A stretch of 64,000 bases of DNA from Nipponacmea schrenckii (Eukaryota; Mollusca; Gastropoda; Lottiidae), in contig JAUJPP010000012.1 of the NCBI GenBank assembly GCA_030562195.1, forward strand, positions 22,568,001 to 22,632,000, written 5' to 3'. The notes under the pieces are model-generated. The model was not told the DNA's origin, searched no databases, and saw only the letters and a program-made list of their open reading frames with translations. Every line of letters starts with the position of its first letter. Within the stretch, counting starts at the first letter, position 1. The position numbers were made by a program, and so were the translations under genes. Below, in pieces: positions 38,001 to 47,772 of the stretch.

Positions 38001-41000
38001 TCCTACATTATTATTCGCTAAATGGTTGGGATTTTGAAAAGTTTGCCACAACATTTGCTGTTCCAGTCTATCTAACTGTTCTTGACGTTGTAACTCTAAC
38101 GTAGCTCCCATGGGAAGTCGAATATTTTTGGGTGGCTTGGACCTGAGGAGCCGCCCTATTGTCTTTTCGAAAACGTGTCCTACACATTCAGGTATTAATA
38201 TCACTGATTGGATTTTCAAAAAGTTTACTCGCCACAATAATCCTGCAATCTGAAATAAGAGATTCTTACATGAATAGATAGTCTGCCATTTTGAAAGTTT
38301 TAAACCTCAACGTCGAAATTTTGAGTCTTTAAATCCACGTGTGTCTGGAATTGACTTTGTTTAAACAGACCTTCTTTGACATACATGTTTAGAAAAAGAA
38401 AGTAAAACTCCTAGTTTGAGGTATATTTGAGCGAATTAAGTGATTTTCATACATTTCTAGTACTTCTAATGACCAAAATCAACCCCTGAAAAATGGTGGA
38501 ACTTTAAATAATTAACTTACAATAGAACATAATGCTGCCAATCGAGATTCAGCTGTTGTACTAGCTATCTGAAATACAGAGTTGGAAAATGATAGTTGTA
38601 TGGTGAAACCCCCAGAATCTCACCAGATCAAAATGGAAGATAAGACCATATGAAAATGATGTGTAGTGGTTTAGTTTAATGGGGTAAATTAGACCATTTC
38701 AAAACAAAGTGTAGTGGGTTTTGTTTGATACGGGTTGATAAGACCCTGTCACACCCATATTGCATTGTGCTTAGTTTGATATGGGTTAACAAGACCATTT
38801 CAAACCCATATTGCGTTGGGCTTAGTTTGATACGGGTAGATAAGACCATTTCAAACCCATATTGCATTGTGCTTAGTTTGATACGGGTAGATAAGACCAT
38901 TTCAAACCCATATTGCTTTGTGCTTAGTTTGATACGGGTAGATAAGACCATTTCAAAACCCATATTCGTGATATGACGATCAAAGGAAACTTATCAATAA
39001 TGAAAAGCAATGAATACCTGTAGACCGAGAATATATGTGAACGTTTTCCCCGTGACTGGTACACCTACTATCGTTGTCATAGCAACCCTTGGTATATCAA
39101 AATAATACGGTACAAACATTGGAAACACAAAACACAATCTGAAGAAAAAATTAAAACAAATTTTTGAAGAATTTATTAGATTATACAGAGATTCTGTCGT
39201 ATATTTTTTGGCACCAGGAAAGTGAAATGAACAAAGACGCATGAAAAAGTAAAAGGACAAGAAAAATGTGATCATAAACTATTGAAGTGTTTCTGAAGAA
39301 GATATTTAGCTGAAATGTTAGACAACAGGACAATAGTATATATTTTACTGAAGTGTTTCTGAAGAAGGTATTTAGTTGAAACATTAGACAACAGGACAAT
39401 AGTATATATTCTACTGAAGTGTTTCTGAAGAAGATATTTAGTTGAAACATTAGACAACAGGACAATAGTATATATTCTACTGAAGTGTTTCTGAAGAAGA
39501 TATTTAGTTGAAATGTTAGACAACAGGACAATAGTATATATTTTACTGAAGTGTTTCTGAAGAAGGTATTTAGTTGAAACATTAGACAACAGGACAATAG
39601 TATATATTCTACTGAAGTGTTTCTGAAGAAGATATTTAGTTGAAACATTAGATAACAGGACAATAGTATATATTCTACTGAAGTGTTTCTGAAGAAGATA
39701 TTTAGTTGAAATGTTAGACAACAGGACAATAGTATATATTCTACTGAAGTGTTTCTGAAGAAGATATTTAGTTGAAATGTTAGACAACAGGACAATAGTA
39801 TATATTTTACTGAAGTGTTTCTGAAGAAGGTATTTAGTTGAAACATTAGACAACAGGACAATAGTATATATTCTACTGAAGTGTTTCTGAAGAAGATATT
39901 TAGTTGAAACATTAGACAACAGGACAATAGTATATATTCTACTGAAGTGTTTCTGAAGAAGATATTTAGTTGAAATGTTAGACAACAGGACAATAGTATA
40001 TATTCTACTGAAGTGTTTCTGAAGAAGATATTTAGCTGAAATGTTAGACAACAGGACAATAGTATATATTCTACTGAAGTGTTTCTGAAGAAGGTATTTA
40101 GCTGAAATGTTAGACAACAGGACAATAGTATATATTCTACTGAAGTGTTTCTGAAGAAGGTATTTAGTTGAAACATTAGACAACAGGACAATAGTATATA
40201 TTCTACTGAAGTGTTTCTGAAGAAGATATTTAGTTGAAACATTAGACAACAGGACAATAGTATATATTCTACTGAAGTGTTTCTGAAGAAGGTATTTAGC
40301 TGAAATGTTAGACAACAGGACAATAGTATATATTCTACTGAAGTGTTTCTGAAGAAGATATTTAGTTGAAATGTTAGACAACAGGACAATAGTATATATT
40401 CTACTGAAGTGTTTCTGAAGAAGATATTTAGTTGAAACATTAGATAACAGGACAATAGTATATATTCTACTGAAGTGTTTCTGAAGAAGATATTTAGCTG
40501 AAATGTTAGACAACAGGACAATAGTATATATTCTACTGAAGTGTTTCTGAAGAAGATATTTAGTTGAAATGTTAGACAACAGGACAATAGTATATATTCT
40601 ACTGAAGTGTTTCTGAAGAAGATATTTAGTTGAAATGTTAGACAACAGGATAATAGTATATATTCTACTGAAGTGTTTCTGAAGAAGGTATTTAGTTGAA
40701 ACATTAGACAACAGGACAATAGTATATATTCTACTGAAGTGTTTCTGAAGAAGGTATTTAGCTGAAATGTTAGACAACAGGACAATAGTATATATTCTAC
40801 TGAAGTGTTTCTGAAGAAGTATTTAGCTGAAACATTAGACAACAGGACAATAGTATATATTCTACTGAAGTGTTTTTGAAGAAGGCATTTAGATGAAACA
40901 TTAGACAACAGGACAATAGTATATATTTTACTGAAGTGTTTCTGAAGAAGATATTTAGCTGAAACATTAGACAACAGGACAATAGTATATATTCTACTGA

Positions 41001-43701
41001 AGTGTTTTTGAAGAAGGCATTTAGATGAAACATTAGACAACAGGAAAATAGTATATATTTTACTGAAGTGTTTCTGAAGAAGATATTTAGCTGAAACGTT
41101 AGACAACAGAACAGTAGTATATATTTTACTGAAGTGTTTCTGAAGAAGATATTTAGTTGAAATGTTAGACAACAGGACAATAGTATATATTCTACTGAAG
41201 TGTTTCTGAAGAAGATATTTAGTTGAAATGTTAGACAACAGGACAATAGTATATATTCTACTGAAGTGTTTCTGAAGAAGATATTTAGTTGAAATGTTAG
41301 ACAACAGGACAATAGTATATATTCTACTGAAGTGTTTCTGAAGAAGATATTTAGTTGAAATGTTAGACAACAGGACAATAGTATATATTCTACTGAAGTG
41401 TTTCTGAAGAAGATATTTAGTTGAAATGTTAGACAACAGGACAATAGTATATATTCTACTGAAGTGTTTCTGAAGAAGGTATTTAGCTGAAATGTTAGAC
41501 AACAGGACAATAGTATATATTCTACTGAAGTGTTTCTGAAGAAGGTATTTAGCTGAAATGTTAGACAACAGGACAATAGTATATATTCTACTGAAGTGTT
41601 TCTGAAGAAGGTATTTAGCTGAAATGTTAGACAACAGGACAATAGTATATATTCTACTGAAGTGTTTTTGAAGAAGGCATTTAGCTGAAACATTAGACAA
41701 CAGGACAATAGTATATATTTTACTGAAGTGTTTCTGAAGAAGATATTTAGCTGAAACATTAGACAACAGGACAATAGTATATATTCTACTGAAGTGTTTT
41801 TGAAGCAGGCATTTAGATGAAACATTAGACAACAGGAAAATAGTATATATTTTACTGAAGTGTTTCTGAAGAAGATATTTAGCTGAAACGTTAGACAACA
41901 GAACAGTAGTATATATTCTACTGAAGTGTTTTTGAAGAAGGCATTTAGATGAAACATTAGACAACAGGACAATAGTATATATTTTACTGAAGTGTTTCTG
42001 AAGAAGATATTTAGCTGAAACATTAGACAACAGAAAAAAAGTATATATTTTACTGAAGTGTTTCTGAAGAAGGTATTTAGCAGAAACATTATACGACAAG
42101 ACAATAGTATATGTTTAATTGTTTTTCCAGTTATAAGAATTTGCGATATAAATTAAAAAAAATCAATATTTTTGTCATCTTAATCTAGAATATCTTTGAA
42201 TTTGATCGGGTCCCTTGACAACAAAAATGGAGTAAAAATGTTTAACTTACGGGCCAGGCAGTGATATTACATCAACTTCTAAAAACTGACACCCGTATAA
42301 GCATAGTAATTCTAATGCTGTTGCTAGGAAACCAGTGCTTAATAAATACGACTGAAATAAAGCAATATTTAAATAGAAACTTCACTTTTTTATGTATCAA
42401 ATATGAATTAGATTCGTTTTTGTTTGAATGATGAACATAAATATTATATTCTTTTTTTTTCACTTCTTATTCAAAAATATGTTCAGTTACTTCCCCTTTT
42501 AACTTCAATGGCACTTCAAAACAAAATTTTGGAATATTTATTAGCTGGAATGAATGAGACGGATAAGGGCCACAAGGTAAGTTCACTTCATTTTTGGTAA
42601 ACTTACTGCAAATTTTCTGGAACCAAACCTCCTCTCAAATATTCTAAAATAGTACAGAAGTAAGGAACATATAAACAAATCCTTAACGTCTAAAAATACC
42701 AACTTGGATGTTATCAATCTCCAAAACTGAAATAAGAATAACCCAAAATTAGAGAATGGGTCAAAGGTCAACATTGGGCTTGCTTAAGATCAGCCTGTGA
42801 CATTCTTCACCTTGGTAGGGATTGGAAACTAGAGAGAAAGGGTCAAAGGTCAACACTGAGCTTGCTAAAGTTTGGGCTGTGACATTCTTCATCTTGAGAG
42901 GGATTGGAAATGAGAAAATGGGTCAAAGGTCAACAACTTGAAAAGTTTGATCTTGACCTCCATACAAACAATATTTGTAATAGAGCGTCTGTCATCCCTC
43001 AATGTTTCATTGAACTCGTCCAAACATGCGTCCACAGAATCATTATGAAACAAAATATGTCTGATTGGATGAGATCATTTGTAAAATAAGGGGTGTATTT
43101 TGCAACAAACCTGATGTTTCTGGAAGATCTGGTCTGATGTGTATATAAAATACTGTCTATGGTAGTGGAGAGGAAAAGTTAAAGCGAAAGATGATAAAAT
43201 GGACGTCGCTAAAACTCCTTTAGTCACTGGAGCATGATCTGAAATGAGAGCAAGGAAAAATCTATTGATCAGTGATATGTAAGCCTTGTTTAGCTTGACA
43301 AGAATAGATGATATCACATAATTGTTAGAGACTATTGCCAAGTTATTATGAATACATCTAATTAGTAATACCTTGACAGAACTAGGCACTTTTTTTGTAC
43401 CCGTCTAAGCTGACTAATAATGTAATAATTTTTCATTGCTAAATTTTGGATCGACAATCGGACATGACTAGCATAAATGTCCAAATCAACAGCCCGTCCC
43501 GTATCGCAGATGCTAGACCTAAAGAGACCGGCATATTCAGATTTATAATATATACTAAAAATCTTGAGAAGGCAAGTTGACATCAATAAAGTGTAAAGAT
43601 GTGTGTGTGGGGGGGGGGGGGTGAAAAATAAATCATCTAGATCTATACTTACAAAATCCCGAAGATCCATAAACGGAAAACATATTTCCGGAAGATGACA
43701 T
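35031..43701 (-). CDS. UBAC2: UBA domain-containing protein 2 (rhomboid-like ER protein), complete
   Basis: ER membrane pseudo-rhomboid with a C-terminal ubiquitin-binding UBA domain, linked in vertebrates to ER-associated degradation and UBXD8 retention. 10 exons close in frame to 357 residues (human 344): 43653-43701, 43111-43238, 42607-42726, 42251-42351, 39018-39138, 38521-38568, 37974-38249, 35793-35862, 35420-35469, 35031-35141. Diagnostic stretches are LDVKDLFICSLLLYYFRIFE and RRFGSRKFA (about 73-99), FVPYYFDIPRV (about 143-153), YILGLQ (168-173) and MGATLELQRQEQLDRLEQQM after the last membrane segment. The UBA domain (322-357) has VDMGFNPERVRNALRQTNND. A second Met at residue 7 could also start. 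Introns 4 and 7 hold very large minisatellites. Confidence 0.95.
35869..37490. repeat. Minisatellite, 28-bp unit, more than 50 copies, with a captured SINE-B piece
   Basis: Tandem units CAAAACATAGCTAGGGTACA plus 'atttaaaa' or 'attcaata' fill UBAC2 intron 7, starting 7 bases from the acceptor side of exon 35793-35862. A non-repeat block with SINE-B sequence (37108-37230) interrupts the array and is duplicated 374 bases further on (from 37482). Confidence 0.95.
37585..37960 (-). repeat. SINE-B fragments next to UBAC2 exon 7
   Basis: SINE-B body pieces ('cagtccctctcacctgcat', 'actgacaaggggaaaac', then a second 'ctgcagcacata' block) follow the 28-bp minisatellite up to UBAC2 exon 37974-38249. 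Confidence 0.6.
38650..38965. repeat. Tandem repeat, about 60-bp unit, 5 copies
   Basis: Units contain 'tagtttgatacgggt', 'gataagaccatttcaaa' and 'cccatattgc'. It fills most of the UBAC2 intron between exons 39018-39138 and 38521-38568. Frames on both strands stay open but encode only repeats. Confidence 0.92.
39283..42095. repeat. Minisatellite, 66-bp unit, about 43 copies, with open frames of 972, 501 and 435 codons
   Basis: Units of exactly 66 bases (beginning ACTGAAGTGTTTCTGAAGAA) lie in UBAC2 intron 4 (39139-42250), about 150 bases from each exon. Because 66 divides by three and two minus-strand frames of the unit lack stops, long frames persist: 39181-42099 (972 codons), 39272-40777 (501) and 40797-42104 (435). 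A single-base deletion near 40818 swaps the two frames. The repeat peptides are 22 residues long (for example STKYLLQKHFSRIYTIVLL). A higher-order pattern repeats after 792 bases (12 units). I regard it as intronic and non-coding. Confidence 0.93.
42750..42940. promoter_or_regulatory. Three tandem DR1 nuclear-receptor half-site pairs
   Basis: GGGTCAAAGGTCA occurs at 42758-42770, 42840-42852 and 42920-42932 as part of an about 80-bp, 2.5-copy tandem duplication in UBAC2 intron 2. The pattern fits the DR1 consensus bound by HNF4 and RXR-type receptors. Whether it acts as an enhancer cannot be read from the sequence. Confidence 0.4.
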
Positions 43702-44578
43702 TAAACTGACAATTTATTCATTCAAATAGTTATCATAACTTTTCCAGCTATCAGCACAATTTTGTTAAAACATGACAATGAAGTACTTAATATTTCAACC
43801 GGAAGTTGTGTTAATAATATGAAGGCCGCATACACCAATGAAAATAAACATTCGGCAATCCTCAATCTCAGCAGTTTCCATGAAACTGAAACATTCGGAA
43901 TCCCTCGTCAATTTTCAGAGAACTGAATCTATTGTGGGGCCCCAAGTCTTGCAGAAAGTTTAAAATTGCTCAAGAAATGACATTCTGCTTGTTTTATGTC
44001 AATATGTAGGGTATGCCTACTTTTTAGACACCTGCTTCCACTTTTCAATATGCAAAAGGCCTACTTCATTTATAATTGATATACTTCCTCCTGCCAAAGG
44101 TTCAATGTATTGCCAAGCTGTTTTTGGACTTTGTTCTGCAGGTCTAATAGATAGGCCTACTTGCTCTCTTCATCATTTCACATTTATTTGGCTTACACGT
44201 TCTTTAAATAGTACGTCCTACTCTTGTGCATAGGCCAACGTGATGTGCAATGAGGGAAATTTTGTCAGGAAAGTGGCATTAGTCTTCTCTTTTTTGCTAT
44301 TTTCGACTGTCGCAGGATCTTTAACGTGCACAGCCTGTAGAACACAGGGCCTCAGTTTAATGTCTCGAGAGTCATGTGACTAGAAGCTTTTTCCATATCA
44401 ATCCCTCCGACCTGCTGAAAAATCTTTAAGTTCATCTCGACTTTTGCGATTAAATGTGCAAGCATCTAACTCACTAAGCCACCGCCACCCTTTGTGAATA
44501 GAGAGAAAACACAACTGATTTCAAATTAAAATTTATTTTTCTCTGATGAAAAAAATTCCATATATAAATTAAACAAAT
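43702..44578. other. UBAC2 promoter side and FIRRM 3' flank
   Basis: No coding frame. An AATAAA signal (minus strand, near 44530) lies just after the FIRRM stop. A SINE-B copy occupies 44195-44490. UBAC2 should be transcribed from the low-coordinate part, just right of 43701. Confidence 0.5.
44195..44490 (-). repeat. SINE-B copy
   Basis: Contains 'tgcaatgagggaaattttgt', 'cacagcctgtagaacacagg' and a degenerate tRNA-like head ending 'ctaagccaccgccacc', the reverse of an A-box region. It lies between FIRRM and UBAC2. Confidence 0.65.
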
Positions 44579-47332
44579 TCAACAAGCATTTTTATAAAAT
44601 TTGTCCATTAAAATCTTAACAGAAGTTTTAAACCAATCGGGAATTGGATTTCTATTGACCAAATTTTCAAATATGGACCAATCAGATTGAAGATTTGATA
44701 ATAGCATCTCATAACTAGACTCTTCGCTATCCAATCGAGCTCTTTTTAAAGAAGGTTTGGATGGTAGGGTGTTATTCAACGAAGACTTTTCATCATAAAG
44801 TTCCTCGTTCCAAGACATAATGGCATCACTGTTTAACTTCCCTTCCTGCAATTTCAAGAAGTTCCCGACATTTGCCTCACGAGAAATTGTTTTATTAACA
44901 AACTCTACTAATTTCAGTTCTAAATTCTTATTTTCTTTCAAACAATTTGGAATAATTTCACAATGAGGTGTCTGCTCTGCAAAGTCAGCGATTGCTTCTA
45001 GAGTCACATGATTAATCAAAGGGTTATGATTGGTTGAAATCATGAACACAATATCTTGAATAAGTACTGGGATTTGAGGAGATGCAAAGTAAACAGGACT
45101 GCATCTTCTGATAAATTTTATAACTTCAATTAAGAGTAGTTGCGTTGTAGGCGTGGCAACTATTTCTTTTAGAAGCATAAAAACCTCAACCAGTATCTGA
45201 TCGGAAAAATACATTTGAATAAATGGTAGGACCTGTATCATCAGAACCAGCAATGATTCTGTTTCTAAACTGTCTTCCCATTCATTGGCAGTTAGAAATG
45301 TCCACATGGTTGAAATACGTTCAGCTAAGTCTTTGATCTGATCATTCAACTCTTCTACTAAACCATTGCCGAATAAATTCTTTAAGGCACCAAGGGCTTG
45401 AGAGACTGTTTTGATTGATACAGCTGTTTTGTTTGACAATTTTAACCATTCTTCAACCTTTGACACACACGTTAATACAATTTCTCTGAAGATGTTTTTG
45501 TGTTGAGGTTGAAGAGAGTCAATATTAAAGGGACATATACACCAGAATTTCAGATTCACAGGTTTCGAATACTTCAGCATCAAACTTATTTGATCATTCG
45601 GTTCCAGGAATGAAAATAAGCGTTGAATTAGAATAATCACAGAGTTATTCTCTAGCGCCACTGGTTGATAATCCAAAACATTTTCAAAAATTTCCAAGAA
45701 AAATTCAACGTGGAAACGGCATAAATCGGAACTTCCAAAACGATCCATAAAACACCAGCAGTCTACAGACATCAGCTGAACAAACGGATTCTTACTGAAC
45801 AGATTTTTGAGAAGCGTTGTTTCCAAAATGGTGAAATACTGGTTTAAAAGGCTCCCGATAAATCCACAAATGTGAGTGGCTAGAAATTCATACAGACTGA
45901 CCAATCGTTGAGCTGAACCGGAACACATGATTCCAGGAAGGTGGTACCTTGTGTCACTCAATTCCAGGAAACATTTGCTGATTAACCAGAAAATAGATTC
46001 TATTATATCTTCATGGGTTTTTTCGTACATCTTAGTGATTCCCATCCATGCATCTTGGGATTCTTCAGACATTTTTGAAAATGATTTTGTAATTGATATC
46101 AGCATTAAGAGATGTGCAAAGTTATTGTCATCAGGTATGTTCAGTGGTCCCAGCAAACAATCTCGGAATACAGTACGTTCGATAAATATCGTCAAAAGTG
46201 GTTCACATGATATTAAAACTTGGCGATTAATTTCTTCACTGTGAACATCCTTAATCTTCTTTTCTAACCATTGAGGTGAATTTTTGTGAATGAAAATCAG
46301 AATATTATAAATCTTTTTATCAGTTTTGGTTTCATCCAGAAAATTCAAATATTCTTTACATAAGCCAATCAATATTTTAATCTGAAAACCAAGAATTTTC
46401 ACTGATTTTTGGAATCCCTTTTCATCAGATTGATTCCAATCTGTGCCTGGTTGATCAGGCATCTGTTGCAGTAGATATTGATAACCAGACTGAATTTCTT
46501 GACACAAATACACAACCATTTCAGTAACGTTCACAATATCACCTAGAAACTGGATGTACTGGACTAAAAGTCTAGAAATTGATTTCCATAAGCTTACTAT
46601 TAACTTGACATCCAATGACGTAACCGTTTGACAAATTCGAAATAATCCTGTGCACACAGAATTCAAAATATGGACACTTTTTTCCGAGAGAGAGTCGGGG
46701 GTTTGGAGTTTGTCCATTAAGCTCAGAAAACATATCTGTACAGCATGGGATTTCTTGAAAAGCATGGACAGAATTTCAGAAAACATTTCCAAGTCGTAAT
46801 CTTTGTAAGTTTCACTGCTTTCCTTACAATGCAGGTACGTTTTGTCAATTAGGTCAACCACGCAACTCGGTAAAGAGGAAATGTCATGTATAGTTATTGA
46901 TTGATCACATGCACTGACATATTTCAAACAGTTTTCAACACATTCTAATAGGCTGAACATTCTTCGTAGAGATTGATTAACATGTTCACACACAAACTCC
47001 TGGTCACGATCTTCAGCATTTTGATTCATTTGCAAACAGTCGTCTATCAAGATCAAGCAATCTTGAAAAACAGTTTCAATTTCACTGCAAAATTTACTAA
47101 ACAGAGTCTTTTCTGCATCTTTCAGCTTCAGGCAAGGCAGAAATTGGTTGCAGAGAATTTGTATCGCCATCAATTTTTCGTCAGAAGCAGACGAATTCGA
47201 ACCTGTTAACTTTTCAATAATTTTTGGCAATGTTTCGGCCCATTTCTCTTCACATTCATGTCTGTCCCAATTTGCAATTTCTTGCAAACCATCCATCTGT
47301 GATAAAGACATGATAGAATAACCAAAGCACAC
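44579..47332 (-). CDS. FIRRM: FIRRM (C1orf112) homologue, FIGNL1-interacting regulator, intronless
   Basis: In vertebrates FIRRM (C1orf112) partners the AAA ATPase FIGNL1 and limits RAD51 filaments in recombination and mitosis. This is one open frame of 917 codons (human about 853). It is an alpha-helical, HEAT-like protein with no catalytic motif. Conserved words are LPSCVVDLIDKTYLHCKES, VQLMSVDCWCFMDRFGSSDL (about 517-536), TLEAIADFAEQTPHCEIIP and, near the C terminus, KPSLKRARLDSEES with a basic patch that could be a nuclear signal. The start may be Met8 (MSLSQMDG) or Met13 rather than Met1. It sits about 440 bases after the TRMT1L stop on the same strand. The total lack of introns is odd beside intron-dense neighbours. 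Confidence 0.88.
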   Translation of the reverse strand: MCFGYSIMSLSQMDGLQEIANWDRHECEEKWAETLPKIIEKLTGSNSSASDEKLMAIQILCNQFLPCLKLKDAEKTLFSKFCSEIETVFQDCLILIDDCLQMNQNAEDRDQEFVCEHVNQSLRRMFSLLECVENCLKYVSACDQSITIHDISSLPSCVVDLIDKTYLHCKESSETYKDYDLEMFSEILSMLFKKSHAVQICFLSLMDKLQTPDSLSEKSVHILNSVCTGLFRICQTVTSLDVKLIVSLWKSISRLLVQYIQFLGDIVNVTEMVVYLCQEIQSGYQYLLQQMPDQPGTDWNQSDEKGFQKSVKILGFQIKILIGLCKEYLNFLDETKTDKKIYNILIFIHKNSPQWLEKKIKDVHSEEINRQVLISCEPLLTIFIERTVFRDCLLGPLNIPDDNNFAHLLMLISITKSFSKMSEESQDAWMGITKMYEKTHEDIIESIFWLISKCFLELSDTRYHLPGIMCSGSAQRLVSLYEFLATHICGFIGSLLNQYFTILETTLLKNLFSKNPFVQLMSVDCWCFMDRFGSSDLCRFHVEFFLEIFENVLDYQPVALENNSVIILIQRLFSFLEPNDQISLMLKYSKPVNLKFWCICPFNIDSLQPQHKNIFREIVLTCVSKVEEWLKLSNKTAVSIKTVSQALGALKNLFGNGLVEELNDQIKDLAERISTMWTFLTANEWEDSLETESLLVLMIQVLPFIQMYFSDQILVEVFMLLKEIVATPTTQLLLIEVIKFIRRCSPVYFASPQIPVLIQDIVFMISTNHNPLINHVTLEAIADFAEQTPHCEIIPNCLKENKNLELKLVEFVNKTISREANVGNFLKLQEGKLNSDAIMSWNEELYDEKSSLNNTLPSKPSLKRARLDSEESSYEMLLSNLQSDWSIFENLVNRNPIPDWFKTSVKILMDKFYKNAC

Positions 47333-47772
47333 GTACTGACGTAAGATATTGAAGTATTTTCTGAAAAAGGCTACTTTTGTATCCGAGTTTCCACTTTAGG
47401 AAGCCATGTTTGATTTGTAGTTTCCGCCAAATAATACTCGATCATCCAGACCGAAAATTTAACAACTACTAATCGTTCGATTCAAAGTTCATCTGGATAA
47501 TAGACGCTACCACATATAGTCCGAAAAACAAAATAGAAAGGATTCTTAGGGTCGGGCCTTCATGTAGCCCGAAACAACTGTCTCTTTTCAAAACCCTTAT
47601 TAATAATTTGGCAGTTATAGGCTGGGGCAGATGCCTGGGCCCAGTCCAGATTAAAGGGTGGCCCCTGAGGAAGTTTGTGGCCCTTGCACGACCCCCTTTA
47701 ATTAGAGTTTCCCAGAAACATCACTGAAGAAGACAATCAACAAGATCACAAGTTTTTTTTATATGAAAATGT
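47333..47772. other. Short spacer between TRMT1L and FIRRM
   Basis: About 440 bases that must hold the TRMT1L 3' end and the FIRRM promoter. No repeat or coding frame was seen. The sequence is less AT-rich around 47560-47700. Confidence 0.5.

Noticed and set aside
39181..42099. 972-codon frame as a real gene
   Set aside because: Periodic 66-bp intronic array; both alternative frames are equally open, and it lies between two well-supported UBAC2 exons. Kept only as a finding.
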